A program made the translations under genes and the position numbers. From positions 1 to 44,842 of the forward strand of contig JACPBN010000005.1 of assembly GCA_016180275.1 (NCBI GenBank): a stretch of 44,842 bases of DNA, in the 5' to 3' direction. Positions 24,737 through 32,600 of this stretch are shown in pieces. The notes below the pieces were generated by a model that did no database searches, had not been told where the DNA came from, and was given only the letters and a program-made list of their open reading frames with translations. This stretch comes from Candidatus Woesearchaeota archaeon (GTDB lineage: Archaea > Nanobdellota > Nanobdellia > Woesearchaeales > UBA10200). Each line of letters begins with the position of its first letter. Within the stretch, counting starts at the first letter, position 1.

Positions 24737-25561
24737 ATGATTGTAAAAGAAGAATTTTTAAGCAAATTAAGAAGATATTTTGGATTAAATCTATATGAAG
24801 TCAAAATATGGACAGCACTACTTTCTCGCGGTGTATCAACTGCAGGAGAGCTAAGCGACATAGGAAACGTACCTAGATCAAGAAGTTACGATGTTCTTGA
24901 AAGTCTCGAAAAAAAAGGCTTTGTTATTATGAAACTTGGCAAGCCAATTAAATATGTGGCTGTTGCTCCAAATGAAGTTGTAGAGCGTGTTAAGAAAAAC
25001 ATGAAAGAAGATGCAGAAGAGCGCATTATACGTTTAGATAACATGAAGAGTACAGAAGTAATAGGCGAACTAAATACATTGCATACCCAAGGCATAGAAC
25101 TTGTTGAGCCAACTGAACTTTCTGGAAGCTTGCGTGGCAGGCACAATTTGTACAATCATCTTGAACTGACAATCAGAGGAGCAGAAGAAAATGTTACTCT
25201 GATGACAACAAGTCAAGGCTTGATAAGAAAGGTAGATAGTTTAAAGCCAACTTTTGAAAAGTTAAAAAAACGCGGTGTCAAGATAAGAATTGCGGCTCCA
25301 ATAACAAAGGAATGCAGGAATGCTGTAAAAGATTTGTCAGAAGTTGCTGAGGTTAAGCATATTGACAAGATAAGTGCAAGATTCTGCGTTGTTGACAGTA
25401 AAGAGCTTATATTTATGGTATTGGACGACAAGGAAGTTCATCCAACATATGATGTAGGCATATGGGTTAACACGCCTTTCTTTGCAAGCGCATTGGAGAA
25501 CTTGTTTGATATCGCATGGAAAGACTTAAAGCCTGCATTGCAGATAGTTAAAGTGCAGTAA
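24737..25561 (+). CDS. TrmB-family transcriptional regulator
   Basis: A 274-residue protein. The N-terminal winged helix (about residues 12-80: LNLYEVKIWTALLSRGVSTA, then PRSRSYDVLESLEKKGFV and the wing) is typical of TrmB. A short coiled coil follows (about 85-105), then a ligand-binding domain (about 130-265) with the PLD-like fold segments RGRHNLYNHLELTIRGAEEN and ISARFCVVDSKELIF. TrmB proteins sense sugars or other small ligands in archaea. GGGGGAG before the ATG is a strong ribosome-binding site. Divergence from the ABC exporter and the paired upstream palindromes suggest it controls itself and the exporter. Confidence 0.9.
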   Translation: MIVKEEFLSKLRRYFGLNLYEVKIWTALLSRGVSTAGELSDIGNVPRSRSYDVLESLEKKGFVIMKLGKPIKYVAVAPNEVVERVKKNMKEDAEERIIRLDNMKSTEVIGELNTLHTQGIELVEPTELSGSLRGRHNLYNHLELTIRGAEENVTLMTTSQGLIRKVDSLKPTFEKLKKRGVKIRIAAPITKECRNAVKDLSEVAEVKHIDKISARFCVVDSKELIFMVLDDKEVHPTYDVGIWVNTPFFASALENLFDIAWKDLKPALQIVKVQ

Positions 25562-25660
25562 GCACTTATTTTTTCTTTTCATTTTAAATTCTTACAATTA
25601 GTTTTATTACATTATTTTTTAACATTATAATTTATAAACTTCCTGTTATTTCTATGAATA

Positions 25661-25933
25661 ATGGATAAAGCCGATAAACTAAAACTAACCAAATTAAGAG
25701 CTCAAATAGACAGCATAGACAAAAATATGCTAAAGCTAATCAAGAAACGTTTTCTTTTAACAGCAAATATTGGTAAGATTAAAGCAAGAAACTTTACACC
25801 TATATTTGACAAAAAAAGGGAGCAACAAATCAAGCTTCGCATCAAAAGATTCTGCAACGAAAACAATTTAAATGGAGAGAAGATTACACAAGTATTTGAA
25901 AAGATACTTGAGATAACAAGGGGTAGGAAATAA
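25661..25933 (+). CDS. aroQ: Chorismate mutase (AroQ class)
   Basis: A 90-residue all-helical chorismate mutase, converting chorismate to prephenate, the entry to Phe and Tyr. The family pattern is LRAQIDSIDKNMLKLIKKRF (residues 13-32, with the active-site Arg), then GKIKARNFTPIFDKKREQQI, and the third helix ITQVFEKILEITR. It is a monofunctional form without a prephenate dehydratase or DAHP synthase fusion. A TATA box (TTTATAAA, 25631-25638) lies 30 nt before the ATG, giving a leaderless start. It opens the aromatic region but is transcribed before transketolase, with a second TATA near 25950. Confidence 0.92.
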   Translation: MDKADKLKLTKLRAQIDSIDKNMLKLIKKRFLLTANIGKIKARNFTPIFDKKREQQIKLRIKRFCNENNLNGEKITQVFEKILEITRGRK

Positions 25934-25979
25934 TTAAGATTAGCAAAATTTTATAATTATTCGAATTTATGAGGCCATT

Positions 25980-26816
25980 ATGCAAAAGCTAAATAACCCA
26001 GAGCAGCTTAAAAAAATAGCTAATTCTCTTCGTAAAGTTATTGTTGAGATGGTGCATCGCGCGCAGTCTGGCCATCCTGGAGGCAGTTTAAGCGCAATTG
26101 ATATATTAACAGTGCTTTATTATTACAAGCTTCATCATGACCCTAAAAACCCAAAATGGCAGGATAGGGACAGATTTGTTTTAAGCAAAGGCCATTGCAC
26201 ACCTGCAATTTATGCTATATTGGCAGAGCTTGGATATTTTCCAAAAGAAGAGCTGCTTGGCTACAGAAAAATAAATGCATTGCTGCAGGGCCATACTTCA
26301 ATACATATTCATGGAATTGAGATGAGCGCAGGCAGCTTAGGCCAAGGACTTAGTTATGGAAATGGGATAGCATTTGCTGCAAGATTGGACAAGAAAGATT
26401 ACAAGGTTTATGTCATGATAGGAGATGGCGAAACACAGGAAGGCCAGGTTTGGGAAGCTGCCCAGACAGCAGGAGTGCATAAATTGGATAATATGGTTGT
26501 TTTGCTTGACAGGAACAAGATTCAAAATGATTGGTTTGTGGAGAAGACAAAAAGCATTGAGCCAATTGCTGACAAATGGAAAGCTTTTAACTGGCACGTG
26601 ATTGAGATAGATGGCCATGATGTAAAGCAGATAATGAAAGCGCTTGATGATGCTAATAATCCGGCTATCGTCAATGGAAAGCCATGTGTGATAATTGCGC
26701 AGACAGTCAAAGGCAAAGGAGTTTCATTCATGGAGAATAATCCAGATTTCCATGGCAAAGCGCCTAATGATGCTGAATTCAAGCAGGCGATGGAAGAGTT
26801 GAATAAGTTAGGATAA
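25980..26816 (+). CDS. Transketolase, N-terminal (ThDP-binding) subunit
   Basis: A 278-residue protein equal to the first third of transketolase. SGHPGGSLSAIDILTVLYYY (about residues 33-52), LSKGHCTPAIYA, SAGSLGQGLSYGNGIA, and the ThDP motif GDGETQEGQVWEA through NKIQND are all present. Together with the C-terminal subunit downstream it makes erythrose-4-phosphate from fructose-6-P and glyceraldehyde-3-P, the precursor for DAHP synthase. Two-gene transketolases are normal in archaea and many bacteria. The Tkt gap is 66 nt. Confidence 0.95.
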   Translation: MQKLNNPEQLKKIANSLRKVIVEMVHRAQSGHPGGSLSAIDILTVLYYYKLHHDPKNPKWQDRDRFVLSKGHCTPAIYAILAELGYFPKEELLGYRKINALLQGHTSIHIHGIEMSAGSLGQGLSYGNGIAFAARLDKKDYKVYVMIGDGETQEGQVWEAAQTAGVHKLDNMVVLLDRNKIQNDWFVEKTKSIEPIADKWKAFNWHVIEIDGHDVKQIMKALDDANNPAIVNGKPCVIIAQTVKGKGVSFMENNPDFHGKAPNDAEFKQAMEELNKLG

Positions 26817-26882
26817 TAAGAATAAAATAATTAATTATGATTAAAGTTAGTGTAATAAATATAATAAAACAAGTGAGCAAAA

Positions 26883-27824
26883 ATGCCAGAGATGATCGCA
26901 ACAAGAGATGGTTTTGGAAAAGCTTTGTTAAATTTGGGCAGAGAAAACAAGTTAGTTGTTAATCTTGAAGCTGATCTAGGCAAGAGCACAAAGAGCATTC
27001 TCTTTGCAAAAGAATTTCCTGATCGTACAATCAATTTTGGTATTTCTGAACAGGATATGATAACAACTGCTGCTGGCTTGGCATATTCAGGCAAGATTCC
27101 GTTTGCAAGCACTTTTGCAATCTTTACAGAGAGAGCTTTTGAGCAGATAAGGAATTCAGTTGCTCGAGTCAATCTTAATGTGAAGATCGTCGGAAGCCAT
27201 TCTGGATTATTGACAGGAGATGATGGAGACAGCGCCCAGTGCATAGAAGACCTATCTGTTTACAGAAGTTTGCCGAACATGGTAGTCTTATCTCCAGCTG
27301 ATGCAGTTGAGACAGAGAAAGCAACTTATGCGATGGCAGAGCATGTTGGCCCGATGTATTTAAGGACTGGCAGAGAAAAGATCCCTGTCTTGTTTGACGC
27401 GAATTATAAGTTTGAGTTAGGCAAAGGTGTGCTGTTAAGAGATGGCAAAGATGTGACACTATTTGCCACTGGCCCATTGGTTTCAATTGCTTTAGATGCA
27501 GCCAAATTGTTAGAGCAAGAAAAGATTTATGCAAGAGTGATCAACATCCATACAATAAAGCCGATTGACAAAGATTTGATAATAAAAGCAGCAACAGAAA
27601 CAAAAGCAATAGTTACGGCAGAGGATCATAATACAATCGGTGGCTTGGGAAGCGCAGTTTCTGAAGTTCTTACAGAGTATGCTCTTGCTCCTTTGGAGAG
27701 AGTAGGCGTTAAAGACAGGTTTGGAGAGAGCGGCAAGCCAGCTGAATTGTATAAAAAGTATGGATTAACTGCTGAAGAGATTGTCAAACACGCAAAGAAA
27801 GCGATCGCAAGAAAGAGAGTTTGA
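26883..27824 (+). CDS. Transketolase, C-terminal (pyrimidine-binding) subunit
   Basis: A 313-residue partner of the previous subunit. It holds the Pyr domain with the conserved catalytic Glu (FGISEQDMITTAAGLAYSG, about residues 53-71), the segment TFAIFTERAFEQIRNSVA, SHSGLLTGDDGDSAQCIEDL and the C-terminal transketolase domain (ARVINIHTIKPIDKDLI...AEDHNTIGGLGSAV). GTGAGCAAAA upstream is a weak ribosome-binding site. Placement next to chorismate mutase and upstream of the DAHP synthases supports supply of erythrose-4-phosphate to aromatic synthesis. Confidence 0.95.
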   Translation: MPEMIATRDGFGKALLNLGRENKLVVNLEADLGKSTKSILFAKEFPDRTINFGISEQDMITTAAGLAYSGKIPFASTFAIFTERAFEQIRNSVARVNLNVKIVGSHSGLLTGDDGDSAQCIEDLSVYRSLPNMVVLSPADAVETEKATYAMAEHVGPMYLRTGREKIPVLFDANYKFELGKGVLLRDGKDVTLFATGPLVSIALDAAKLLEQEKIYARVINIHTIKPIDKDLIIKAATETKAIVTAEDHNTIGGLGSAVSEVLTEYALAPLERVGVKDRFGESGKPAELYKKYGLTAEEIVKHAKKAIARKRV

Positions 27825-27999
27825 TGAGTTCTAGTATTAATATTAACAATAGGGTAAAACAGTTAAATGCTTATTTTAATTGATAACTGCTAGTTATAAC
27901 CAAACTATGTAGTATATACATAATAATTATATAGCACATTGCACTAAATTAACTTACATAAATACTTAGACATCATAAATTATCCATGGAGGTGATTTT

Positions 28000-28032
28000 A
28001 TGGGTAAAGGCAAAGGTAAAGGGTGTTGTTAG
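28000..28032 (+). CDS. Ten-codon microprotein MGKGKGKGCC
   Basis: A 10-residue ORF, three GK repeats ending in two cysteines. The ribosome-binding site GGAGGTGAT (27988-27996) is a 9-base match to the archaeal 16S 3' end and lies 3 nt before the ATG, the strongest in the window. A TATA-like ACATAAATAC (27956-27965) precedes it. T-runs (28045-28072) typical of archaeal termination follow the stop. The unit looks like a complete tiny gene. No family is recognised. The rest of 27825-28140 is AT-rich with nothing else seen. Confidence 0.6.
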   Translation: MGKGKGKGCC

Positions 28033-28140
28033 ATTTCAGATAGGTTTTTTATTTTCTTTTTTTGGATTTTTTATGTATGTTTGAAAATTCTAAGGTAAGT
28101 AATAATTAGCTTTAAATATGATAAGAATATTCTAATTGCT

Positions 28141-28788
28141 ATGGTGCTTCCACTCAACTTTAAGCAGTCAAAAAAGGCAATAGTATTCCTAACATGGGTA
28201 TTTTTGCTATTTTTTTTGCTGGGGTGCAATAGAGCTACTAAAGACACTAATTCGGTTAACATAATTAATCCGTCTGAACAAAAAAATCTTTCCAATTCAG
28301 CAGGCTTGGGCGATGCCGATGTAATTGGGGTAATTGATACAGCTAAACAAAAAGGAATTGCTGGTGTGGCAGAGTTGCGCAATTATTCTATACAAAATAT
28401 TTCCAAAGAACTTGAGGGTACGATGGAAGGAAATTTGGTTGTTTTGGTAATGATACTCAATAAAAGCAATCCTACAGTCTACTCAGTCTTTCCTAAAAAG
28501 ATAAAATTTAACAGAAAACCAAAAACTGCTAATGTGTACTTCTTTCAGCTTTTGGATGCATCAGAAAGAGGGCTTTTTGTTGGCGGAATCCCTGGTTTGG
28601 AATATGCCTATAATCCGAATTTGGATGGAGAGCAGGCCATTCCGGACCATGCCGGCGTTGCTAAGATAGTTTCAAGCAGCGTTTCTTTTATCATAGAATT
28701 TCCTTATTACAGGAATGCAACAATTCTGAGAGTGATTAGGGTAGAGAAAAAGCAATTTACCATTGTCGGGGATGTTATGCTAAAATAA
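28141..28788 (+). CDS. Predicted lipoprotein, unknown function
   Basis: A 215-residue protein with an N-terminal signal (residues about 10-30, AIVFLTWVFLLFFLLGC) ending in a lipobox LLGC, so Cys30 would be lipidated and the rest lie outside the membrane. The mature part begins with a flexible Asn/Ser-rich linker, then about 150 residues of alternating polar and hydrophobic sequence (strand-rich, for example NLVVLVMILNKSNP and ATILRVIRVEKKQFTIVGDV). No family is recognised. It sits between the transketolase and the DAHP synthase leader; no functional link to aromatic synthesis is evident. Confidence 0.72.
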   Translation: MVLPLNFKQSKKAIVFLTWVFLLFFLLGCNRATKDTNSVNIINPSEQKNLSNSAGLGDADVIGVIDTAKQKGIAGVAELRNYSIQNISKELEGTMEGNLVVLVMILNKSNPTVYSVFPKKIKFNRKPKTANVYFFQLLDASERGLFVGGIPGLEYAYNPNLDGEQAIPDHAGVAKIVSSSVSFIIEFPYYRNATILRVIRVEKKQFTIVGDVMLK

Positions 28789-28888
28789 TGGGAATCAGCA
28801 GGCTCCAAGAAGAAGAAAAGAAATAAGAGAAGTTATACTATATATGCCATTAAAAATTCTCAGAATTTTCAAACATATTATGTCGCAA

Positions 28889-29163
28889 ATTTTATATATT
28901 ACCTGTGTTTTCTAGGCATCATGAAAGCAAGCAAGAACTCTGGAACATTGAATTCAGGAAGTTTTGGCTTAGCTTACAGCTTCTATTATTTTAGCTATTA
29001 AGTCCTCCTGCTGGATGAGGATTGCGCATTGGGTTTCTGGCAGATAGATTAATAAGAAGATAATTCTAACTGCTTTGAAGATGATGCAAAATGCTAGGAT
29101 AATAGGATGGAAAAAAGAGCATGATAACAGAATTAGGATAAACAAAACCACAAAGGTGAGACT
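28889..29163 (+). promoter_or_regulatory. Promoter and leader region of DAHP synthase 1
   Basis: The TATA box TTTATATA (28891-28898) is 30 nt before the ATG of the leader ORF at 28921. Downstream, several pairings compete. TAGCT/AGCTA (28970-28974 with 28993-28997) encloses most of the Tyr/Phe codons. TCCTC/GAGGA (29003-29007 with 29017-29021) cannot easily coexist with CTGCTGG/CTGGCAG (29008-29014 with 29037-29043). No strong U-run follows, so control could be at termination, translation or both. No other convincing promoter was seen before the DAHP synthase start at 29164. Confidence 0.55.
28921..29001 (+). CDS. Aromatic-rich leader peptide (26 aa) before DAHP synthase 1
   Basis: A 26-codon ORF that starts 30 nt after the TATA box, that is, at the expected transcription start for a leaderless mRNA. 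It begins MKASKNSGTLNSGS and ends FGLAYSFYYFSY, with seven Phe or Tyr codons among the last twelve. Tyr and Phe are end products of the pathway opened by the DAHP synthase downstream. This is the layout of bacterial pheL-like attenuator peptides. It does not look like a stand-alone protein. Function is inferred from composition, position and the competing hairpins. Confidence 0.6.
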   Translation: MKASKNSGTLNSGSFGLAYSFYYFSY

Positions 29164-29167
29164 ATGA
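29081..29167 (+). CDS. Upstream ORF overlapping the DAHP synthase 1 start by ATGA
   Basis: A 28-codon frame beginning MMQNARIIGWKKEHDN and ending KVRL, whose stop TGA (29165-29167) overlaps the DAHP synthase start (ATGA). The Shine-Dalgarno GGTGAG of DAHP synthase 1 lies inside it. Such an overlap can couple translation. It is basic and has several AGA/AGG Arg codons. No ribosome-binding site of its own is visible, so it may be chance. Confidence 0.25.
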   Translation: MMQNARIIGWKKEHDNRIRINKTTKVRL

Positions 29168-30180
29168 TAGTAGTATTGAAGAAGAATGCAACTGAGAAAC
29201 AGATACAGCACATAAAGCAGCGCGCAATAGATCTTGGGTTTAAGATACATGAGAGCAAAGGCGTTGAAGTGACAATACTTGGGCTGATAGGTGATGAGAG
29301 AAATCTCAACAAAGCCCAGATTGAAGCGATGGAAGGCGTCGAGAAAGTAATGGAAGTCTTAAAGCCATACAAATTAGCCAGCAGAGACTTTCATCCACAT
29401 GACACTATTATTGATGTGAACGGAGTAAAGATTGGAGGTAAAGAATTGATAATAATGGCAGGGCCTTGCGCAGTTGAAAGTGAATCACAGATCTGCGGGA
29501 TTGCAAAAGAAGTAAAAAAATTGGGTGCACAGATTCTGCGCGGCGGAGCTTTTAAGCCAAGAAGCTCTCCTTATGCATTCCAAGGCTTGGAAGGAGAAGG
29601 ACTGAAGCATCTGGCAAAAGCACGAGAGCAGACAGGGCTTCCAATAATCACAGAAGTGCTTGACACGCATGAAGTTCCGCTAGTAGCTGAGTATGCTGAC
29701 ATCTTGCAGGTTGGCACAAGAAACATGCAGAACTTCAAGTTATTGAAAGCATTAGGAAAACAGAAAAAACCTGTGCTTCTGAAGAGAGGCATGAGCGCAA
29801 CCTTAGATGAATTTCTGATGGCAGCTGAATATATTATGTCAGAAGGCAATCATAATGTAATTTTGTGCGAACGCGGAATCAGGACATTCAATACGTACAC
29901 AAGAAACACATTGGATCTGGCAATTGTTCCTGTATTAAAGAAATTAACACATCTGCCTATTATCGTTGACCCAAGCCATGGAACAGGAAAATACGATCTT
30001 ATTATCCCTATGTCAAGGGCAGCAGTTGCAGCTGGCTGTGATGGATTGATAATAGAGTGCCACACTGAGCCAGAGAAATCTGTTAGTGATGCTGACCAGA
30101 CAATCTCCCCAAAAAGGCTTGCGCAATTGATAAAGGAGATAAAGCCAATTGCAGCTGCTGTTGGGAAAATAGTGAAATAA
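29164..30180 (+). CDS. aroF: DAHP synthase 1 (type I-beta, with N-terminal regulatory domain)
   Basis: 338 residues. It condenses PEP and erythrose-4-phosphate to DAHP, the first shikimate step. Residues about 1-70 form a ferredoxin-like regulatory domain as in the Thermotoga enzyme, where it binds Tyr and Phe. The barrel has GPCAVESESQICGIAKEV, GGAFKPRSSPYAFQG, LLKRGMSAT, LCERGIRTF and DPSHGTG with the metal ligands (Cys, His, Glu, Asp) in place. The ATG follows GGTGAG. It is the first enzyme gene behind the Tyr/Phe leader ORF and is followed after 56 nt by a second paralogue. Confidence 0.96.
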   Translation: MIVVLKKNATEKQIQHIKQRAIDLGFKIHESKGVEVTILGLIGDERNLNKAQIEAMEGVEKVMEVLKPYKLASRDFHPHDTIIDVNGVKIGGKELIIMAGPCAVESESQICGIAKEVKKLGAQILRGGAFKPRSSPYAFQGLEGEGLKHLAKAREQTGLPIITEVLDTHEVPLVAEYADILQVGTRNMQNFKLLKALGKQKKPVLLKRGMSATLDEFLMAAEYIMSEGNHNVILCERGIRTFNTYTRNTLDLAIVPVLKKLTHLPIIVDPSHGTGKYDLIIPMSRAAVAAGCDGLIIECHTEPEKSVSDADQTISPKRLAQLIKEIKPIAAAVGKIVK

Positions 30181-30236
30181 AATTGTTTTGAATTTAATTA
30201 TAATATTAAAATTTGTATAAATTAAATGGTGATACT

Positions 30237-31262
30237 ATGATAATTGTAATGAAGCAAGGAGCAAAGAAAGAGAACATAGAGGCAGTCATAGATCTGGTTG
30301 CAAAGAATAATTTGAAGCCTGTGCCGTTGTATGGAACAGAGAGAACTGTAATTGCAGTCATTGGTGATGAACGTGTCTTGAACAAAGATACTGTTGAAGC
30401 CATGGACGATGTTGAGAAAGTGATGGAAGTTTTAAAGCCGTATAAATTAGCTGCAAGAGAATATCATCCTGAAAACACAATAATAAAAGTCGGTGAAGGA
30501 GCTAATTGTGTGAATATTGGCGGCAAAGAGATTGTTGTAATGGCAGGACCTTGCGCAGTTGAGAATAAAGAGCAGATAATTTCCATTGCAAAAGAAGTCA
30601 AGAAAGCAGGAGCAAAGATATTGAGGGGCGGTGCATTCAAACCAAGGACTGCACCGTATGATTTCCAGGGATTAGGAGAACAAGGATTAAAGTATTTGGC
30701 TGCTGCAAGAGAAGAGACTGGATTAAAGATAGTTACAGAGGTTGTTGATCCCAGAGATGTTGCACTTGTTGAGAAGTATGCAGACATTTTACAAGTTGGA
30801 ACAAGGAATATGCAAAATTATACTTTATTGAAAGAATTAGGCAAAGCAAAAAAACCTGTGCTGCTAAAAAGAGGTATGTGGGCAACATATAAAGAGTGGC
30901 TGCTTGCTGCAGAATATATAATAAGTTCAGGAAATCCAAATGTGATCTTATGTGAGCGAGGAATAAGGACATTTGAAACGCATACGCGCAATACTTTAGA
31001 TTTAGCTGCAGTGCCTGCATTGAAAGAATTAACGCATTTGCCGATAGTAGTTGACCCTAGCCATGGCACAGGCAGAAGAAGCCTAGTTAGTGCTATGTGC
31101 AAAGCTGCAATTGCTACTGGGTGTGATGGATTGATAATTGAAAGCCATACTCATCCTGAAAAGAGTGTGAGTGATGCTGAGCAGACTATATCAACAGAAG
31201 TCCTTAAGCAGCTCATGAAGGATTTCAAGAAAGTTGCAGAAGCAGTAGGAAGGAAGATTTAA
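30237..31262 (+). CDS. aroF: DAHP synthase 2 (type I-beta)
   Basis: A 341-residue paralogue of the preceding enzyme with the same layout: ferredoxin-like regulatory domain (about 1-70), then GPCAVENKEQ, GGAFKPRTAPYDFQG, LLKRGMWAT, LCERGIRTFETHTRN and DPSHGTGRRSL. The GMSAT motif of the other two copies is GMWAT here. ATG 30237 is chosen because GGTGA lies four bases before it. No leader ORF or promoter of its own is evident in the 56-nt gap, so it is probably co-transcribed with copy 1. At synonymous sites it is far from copies 1 and 3. Confidence 0.95.
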   Translation: MIIVMKQGAKKENIEAVIDLVAKNNLKPVPLYGTERTVIAVIGDERVLNKDTVEAMDDVEKVMEVLKPYKLAAREYHPENTIIKVGEGANCVNIGGKEIVVMAGPCAVENKEQIISIAKEVKKAGAKILRGGAFKPRTAPYDFQGLGEQGLKYLAAAREETGLKIVTEVVDPRDVALVEKYADILQVGTRNMQNYTLLKELGKAKKPVLLKRGMWATYKEWLLAAEYIISSGNPNVILCERGIRTFETHTRNTLDLAAVPALKELTHLPIVVDPSHGTGRRSLVSAMCKAAIATGCDGLIIESHTHPEKSVSDAEQTISTEVLKQLMKDFKKVAEAVGRKI

Positions 31263-31282
31263 TATAGTAATAATTTAATACT

Positions 31283-31393
31283 AAGTGTTGCGGTATTGAG
31301 CAAGGCGAAACAGTTTGGAGTAACGTCTCCAAACCCACGAGCAACGCGAGAATGCCTCGATGGTTTGGTTAAGCTTTTGCGGAGCAAAAGGTT
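31283..31393 (+). promoter_or_regulatory. GC-rich structured spacer before aroB
   Basis: The 131-nt gap holds two strong hairpins: GTTTGGAG/CTCCAAAC (31311-31332) and CTTTTGC-GGA-GCAAAAG (about 31374-31390), the latter ending 3 nt before the aroB ATG. The CCAAACC arm can instead pair with a later GGTTTGG near 31361, so two folds exclude each other. Two near-repeats, GAGCAAGGCGA and GAGCAACGCGA, flank the first hairpin. It could be a regulatory leader or a dispersed palindromic repeat. No TATA box was seen. Confidence 0.45.
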
Positions 31394-32509
31394 ATGGTAG
31401 AATACATTAGAGTAAATTTGAAGTACAGACTAGATAGTTCTTATGGCATAGCTATAGGAGAGAATCTGGATAAAATTATCATTAATGACTTTAAGAAATT
31501 TAACCACAGTAAATATGTTATTATTACAGATGATGTTACAGGAAAATTATTTGGCAACAAGCTACTTGCATTATTGAGAAAAAACAAAGTAAATGCAGAA
31601 ATTGTTGACTTTAAGGCAGGAGAAAAGAGCAAAAACATTGAAACCATAACGAAACTTTGCAGAGAACTGTTAAGGATGAATGCAGACAGAAAATCATGCA
31701 TAATTGCATTAGGCGGTGGGGTAGTTGGAGATGTTGCAGGTTTTGTAGCGAGCATTTATATGCGTGGCATTAATTTTGTTCAGATTCCCACAACTTTGCT
31801 GGCAATGGTTGACAGCAGCATAGGCGGCAAAGTCGGAGTTGATTTAGATTCTGGCAAAAATATCCTAGGCATGTTTTCACAGCCAAAAAAAGTCTATATC
31901 GATATTGATTACTTAGAAACACTGCCAATAAGCGAGCTTGAAAATGGATTAGCAGAAATAATAAAGCATGGAATAATTGCAGATAAAGCTCTTTTCATAT
32001 ATATAGAAAAGAATCTCTGCAAGATATTTATGAGAAATGTGGCAGCATTAAAAAGAATAATCATTAATTCTGTAAAAATAAAAAAAGCAATTGTTGAAAA
32101 AGATGAAAAAGAATCTTTGCTGAGAATGAAGCTAAACTTTGGGCATACAACTGGGCATGCGATTGAGGCATTGAGCAATTATAGGATAAAGCATGGCATG
32201 GCGGTTGCTTTAGGCATGCTAATTGAAAGCAGAATAGCAAATAAGCTTGGGTTGTTAAAAAGCTTTGATATGTTAAGAATAAATTTGCTTGTCAGAAGAG
32301 CTGGCTTGAATATTCATGATAATGTTTTTAGGGTTGTGAAGAAAGCAAATCTAAATAAACTAGTTTTGCTTATGCACCATGATAAAAAGACTTTTAATGG
32401 GGATATAAGGTTTATATTGCCATTAACCCTAGGTAAAGTAGTTATTAGAGGAAGCATGAAAGATAACTTAATAAAGGAGTCTGTTTTAGATGCATTGCCT
32501 AATGCATAA
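31394..32509 (+). CDS. aroB: 3-Dehydroquinate synthase (bacterial type)
   Basis: A 371-residue AroB, which cyclises DAHP to 3-dehydroquinate with NAD and a divalent metal. GGGVVGDVAGFVASIYMRGI (residues about 97-116), PTTLLAMVDSSIGGKVGVDL, KNILGMFSQPKKVYID, and the zinc ligands in GLAEIIKHG, NFGHTTGHAIE and KHGMAVALG are visible. Many archaea use an unrelated aldolase plus DHQ synthase II route instead; here DAHP synthases and bacterial-type AroB occur together, suggesting that this part of the pathway came from bacteria. The start lies just after the hairpin described above. Confidence 0.95.
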   Translation: MVEYIRVNLKYRLDSSYGIAIGENLDKIIINDFKKFNHSKYVIITDDVTGKLFGNKLLALLRKNKVNAEIVDFKAGEKSKNIETITKLCRELLRMNADRKSCIIALGGGVVGDVAGFVASIYMRGINFVQIPTTLLAMVDSSIGGKVGVDLDSGKNILGMFSQPKKVYIDIDYLETLPISELENGLAEIIKHGIIADKALFIYIEKNLCKIFMRNVAALKRIIINSVKIKKAIVEKDEKESLLRMKLNFGHTTGHAIEALSNYRIKHGMAVALGMLIESRIANKLGLLKSFDMLRINLLVRRAGLNIHDNVFRVVKKANLNKLVLLMHHDKKTFNGDIRFILPLTLGKVVIRGSMKDNLIKESVLDALPNA

Positions 32510-32600
32510 AATACCTTAAAGGTGCTTAAATATACTTAACATGTATTTGGGGCACTTAAATACAATATTTTGAGAGAATTAGTCTTAAGAGTAGCTTATC

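Noticed and set aside
27986..28084. A 32-codon Phe-rich frame starting at leaderless distance from the TATA box near 27956
   Set aside because: Its Phe codons come from T-runs that look like a terminator, and it overlaps in another frame the MGKGKGKGCC ORF, whose Shine-Dalgarno is far better evidence.
32541..32573. Short ORF MYLGHLNTIF before aroDE as a further leader peptide
   Set aside because: It does not sit at a consistent distance from either TATA-like element and has only one Tyr and one Phe.
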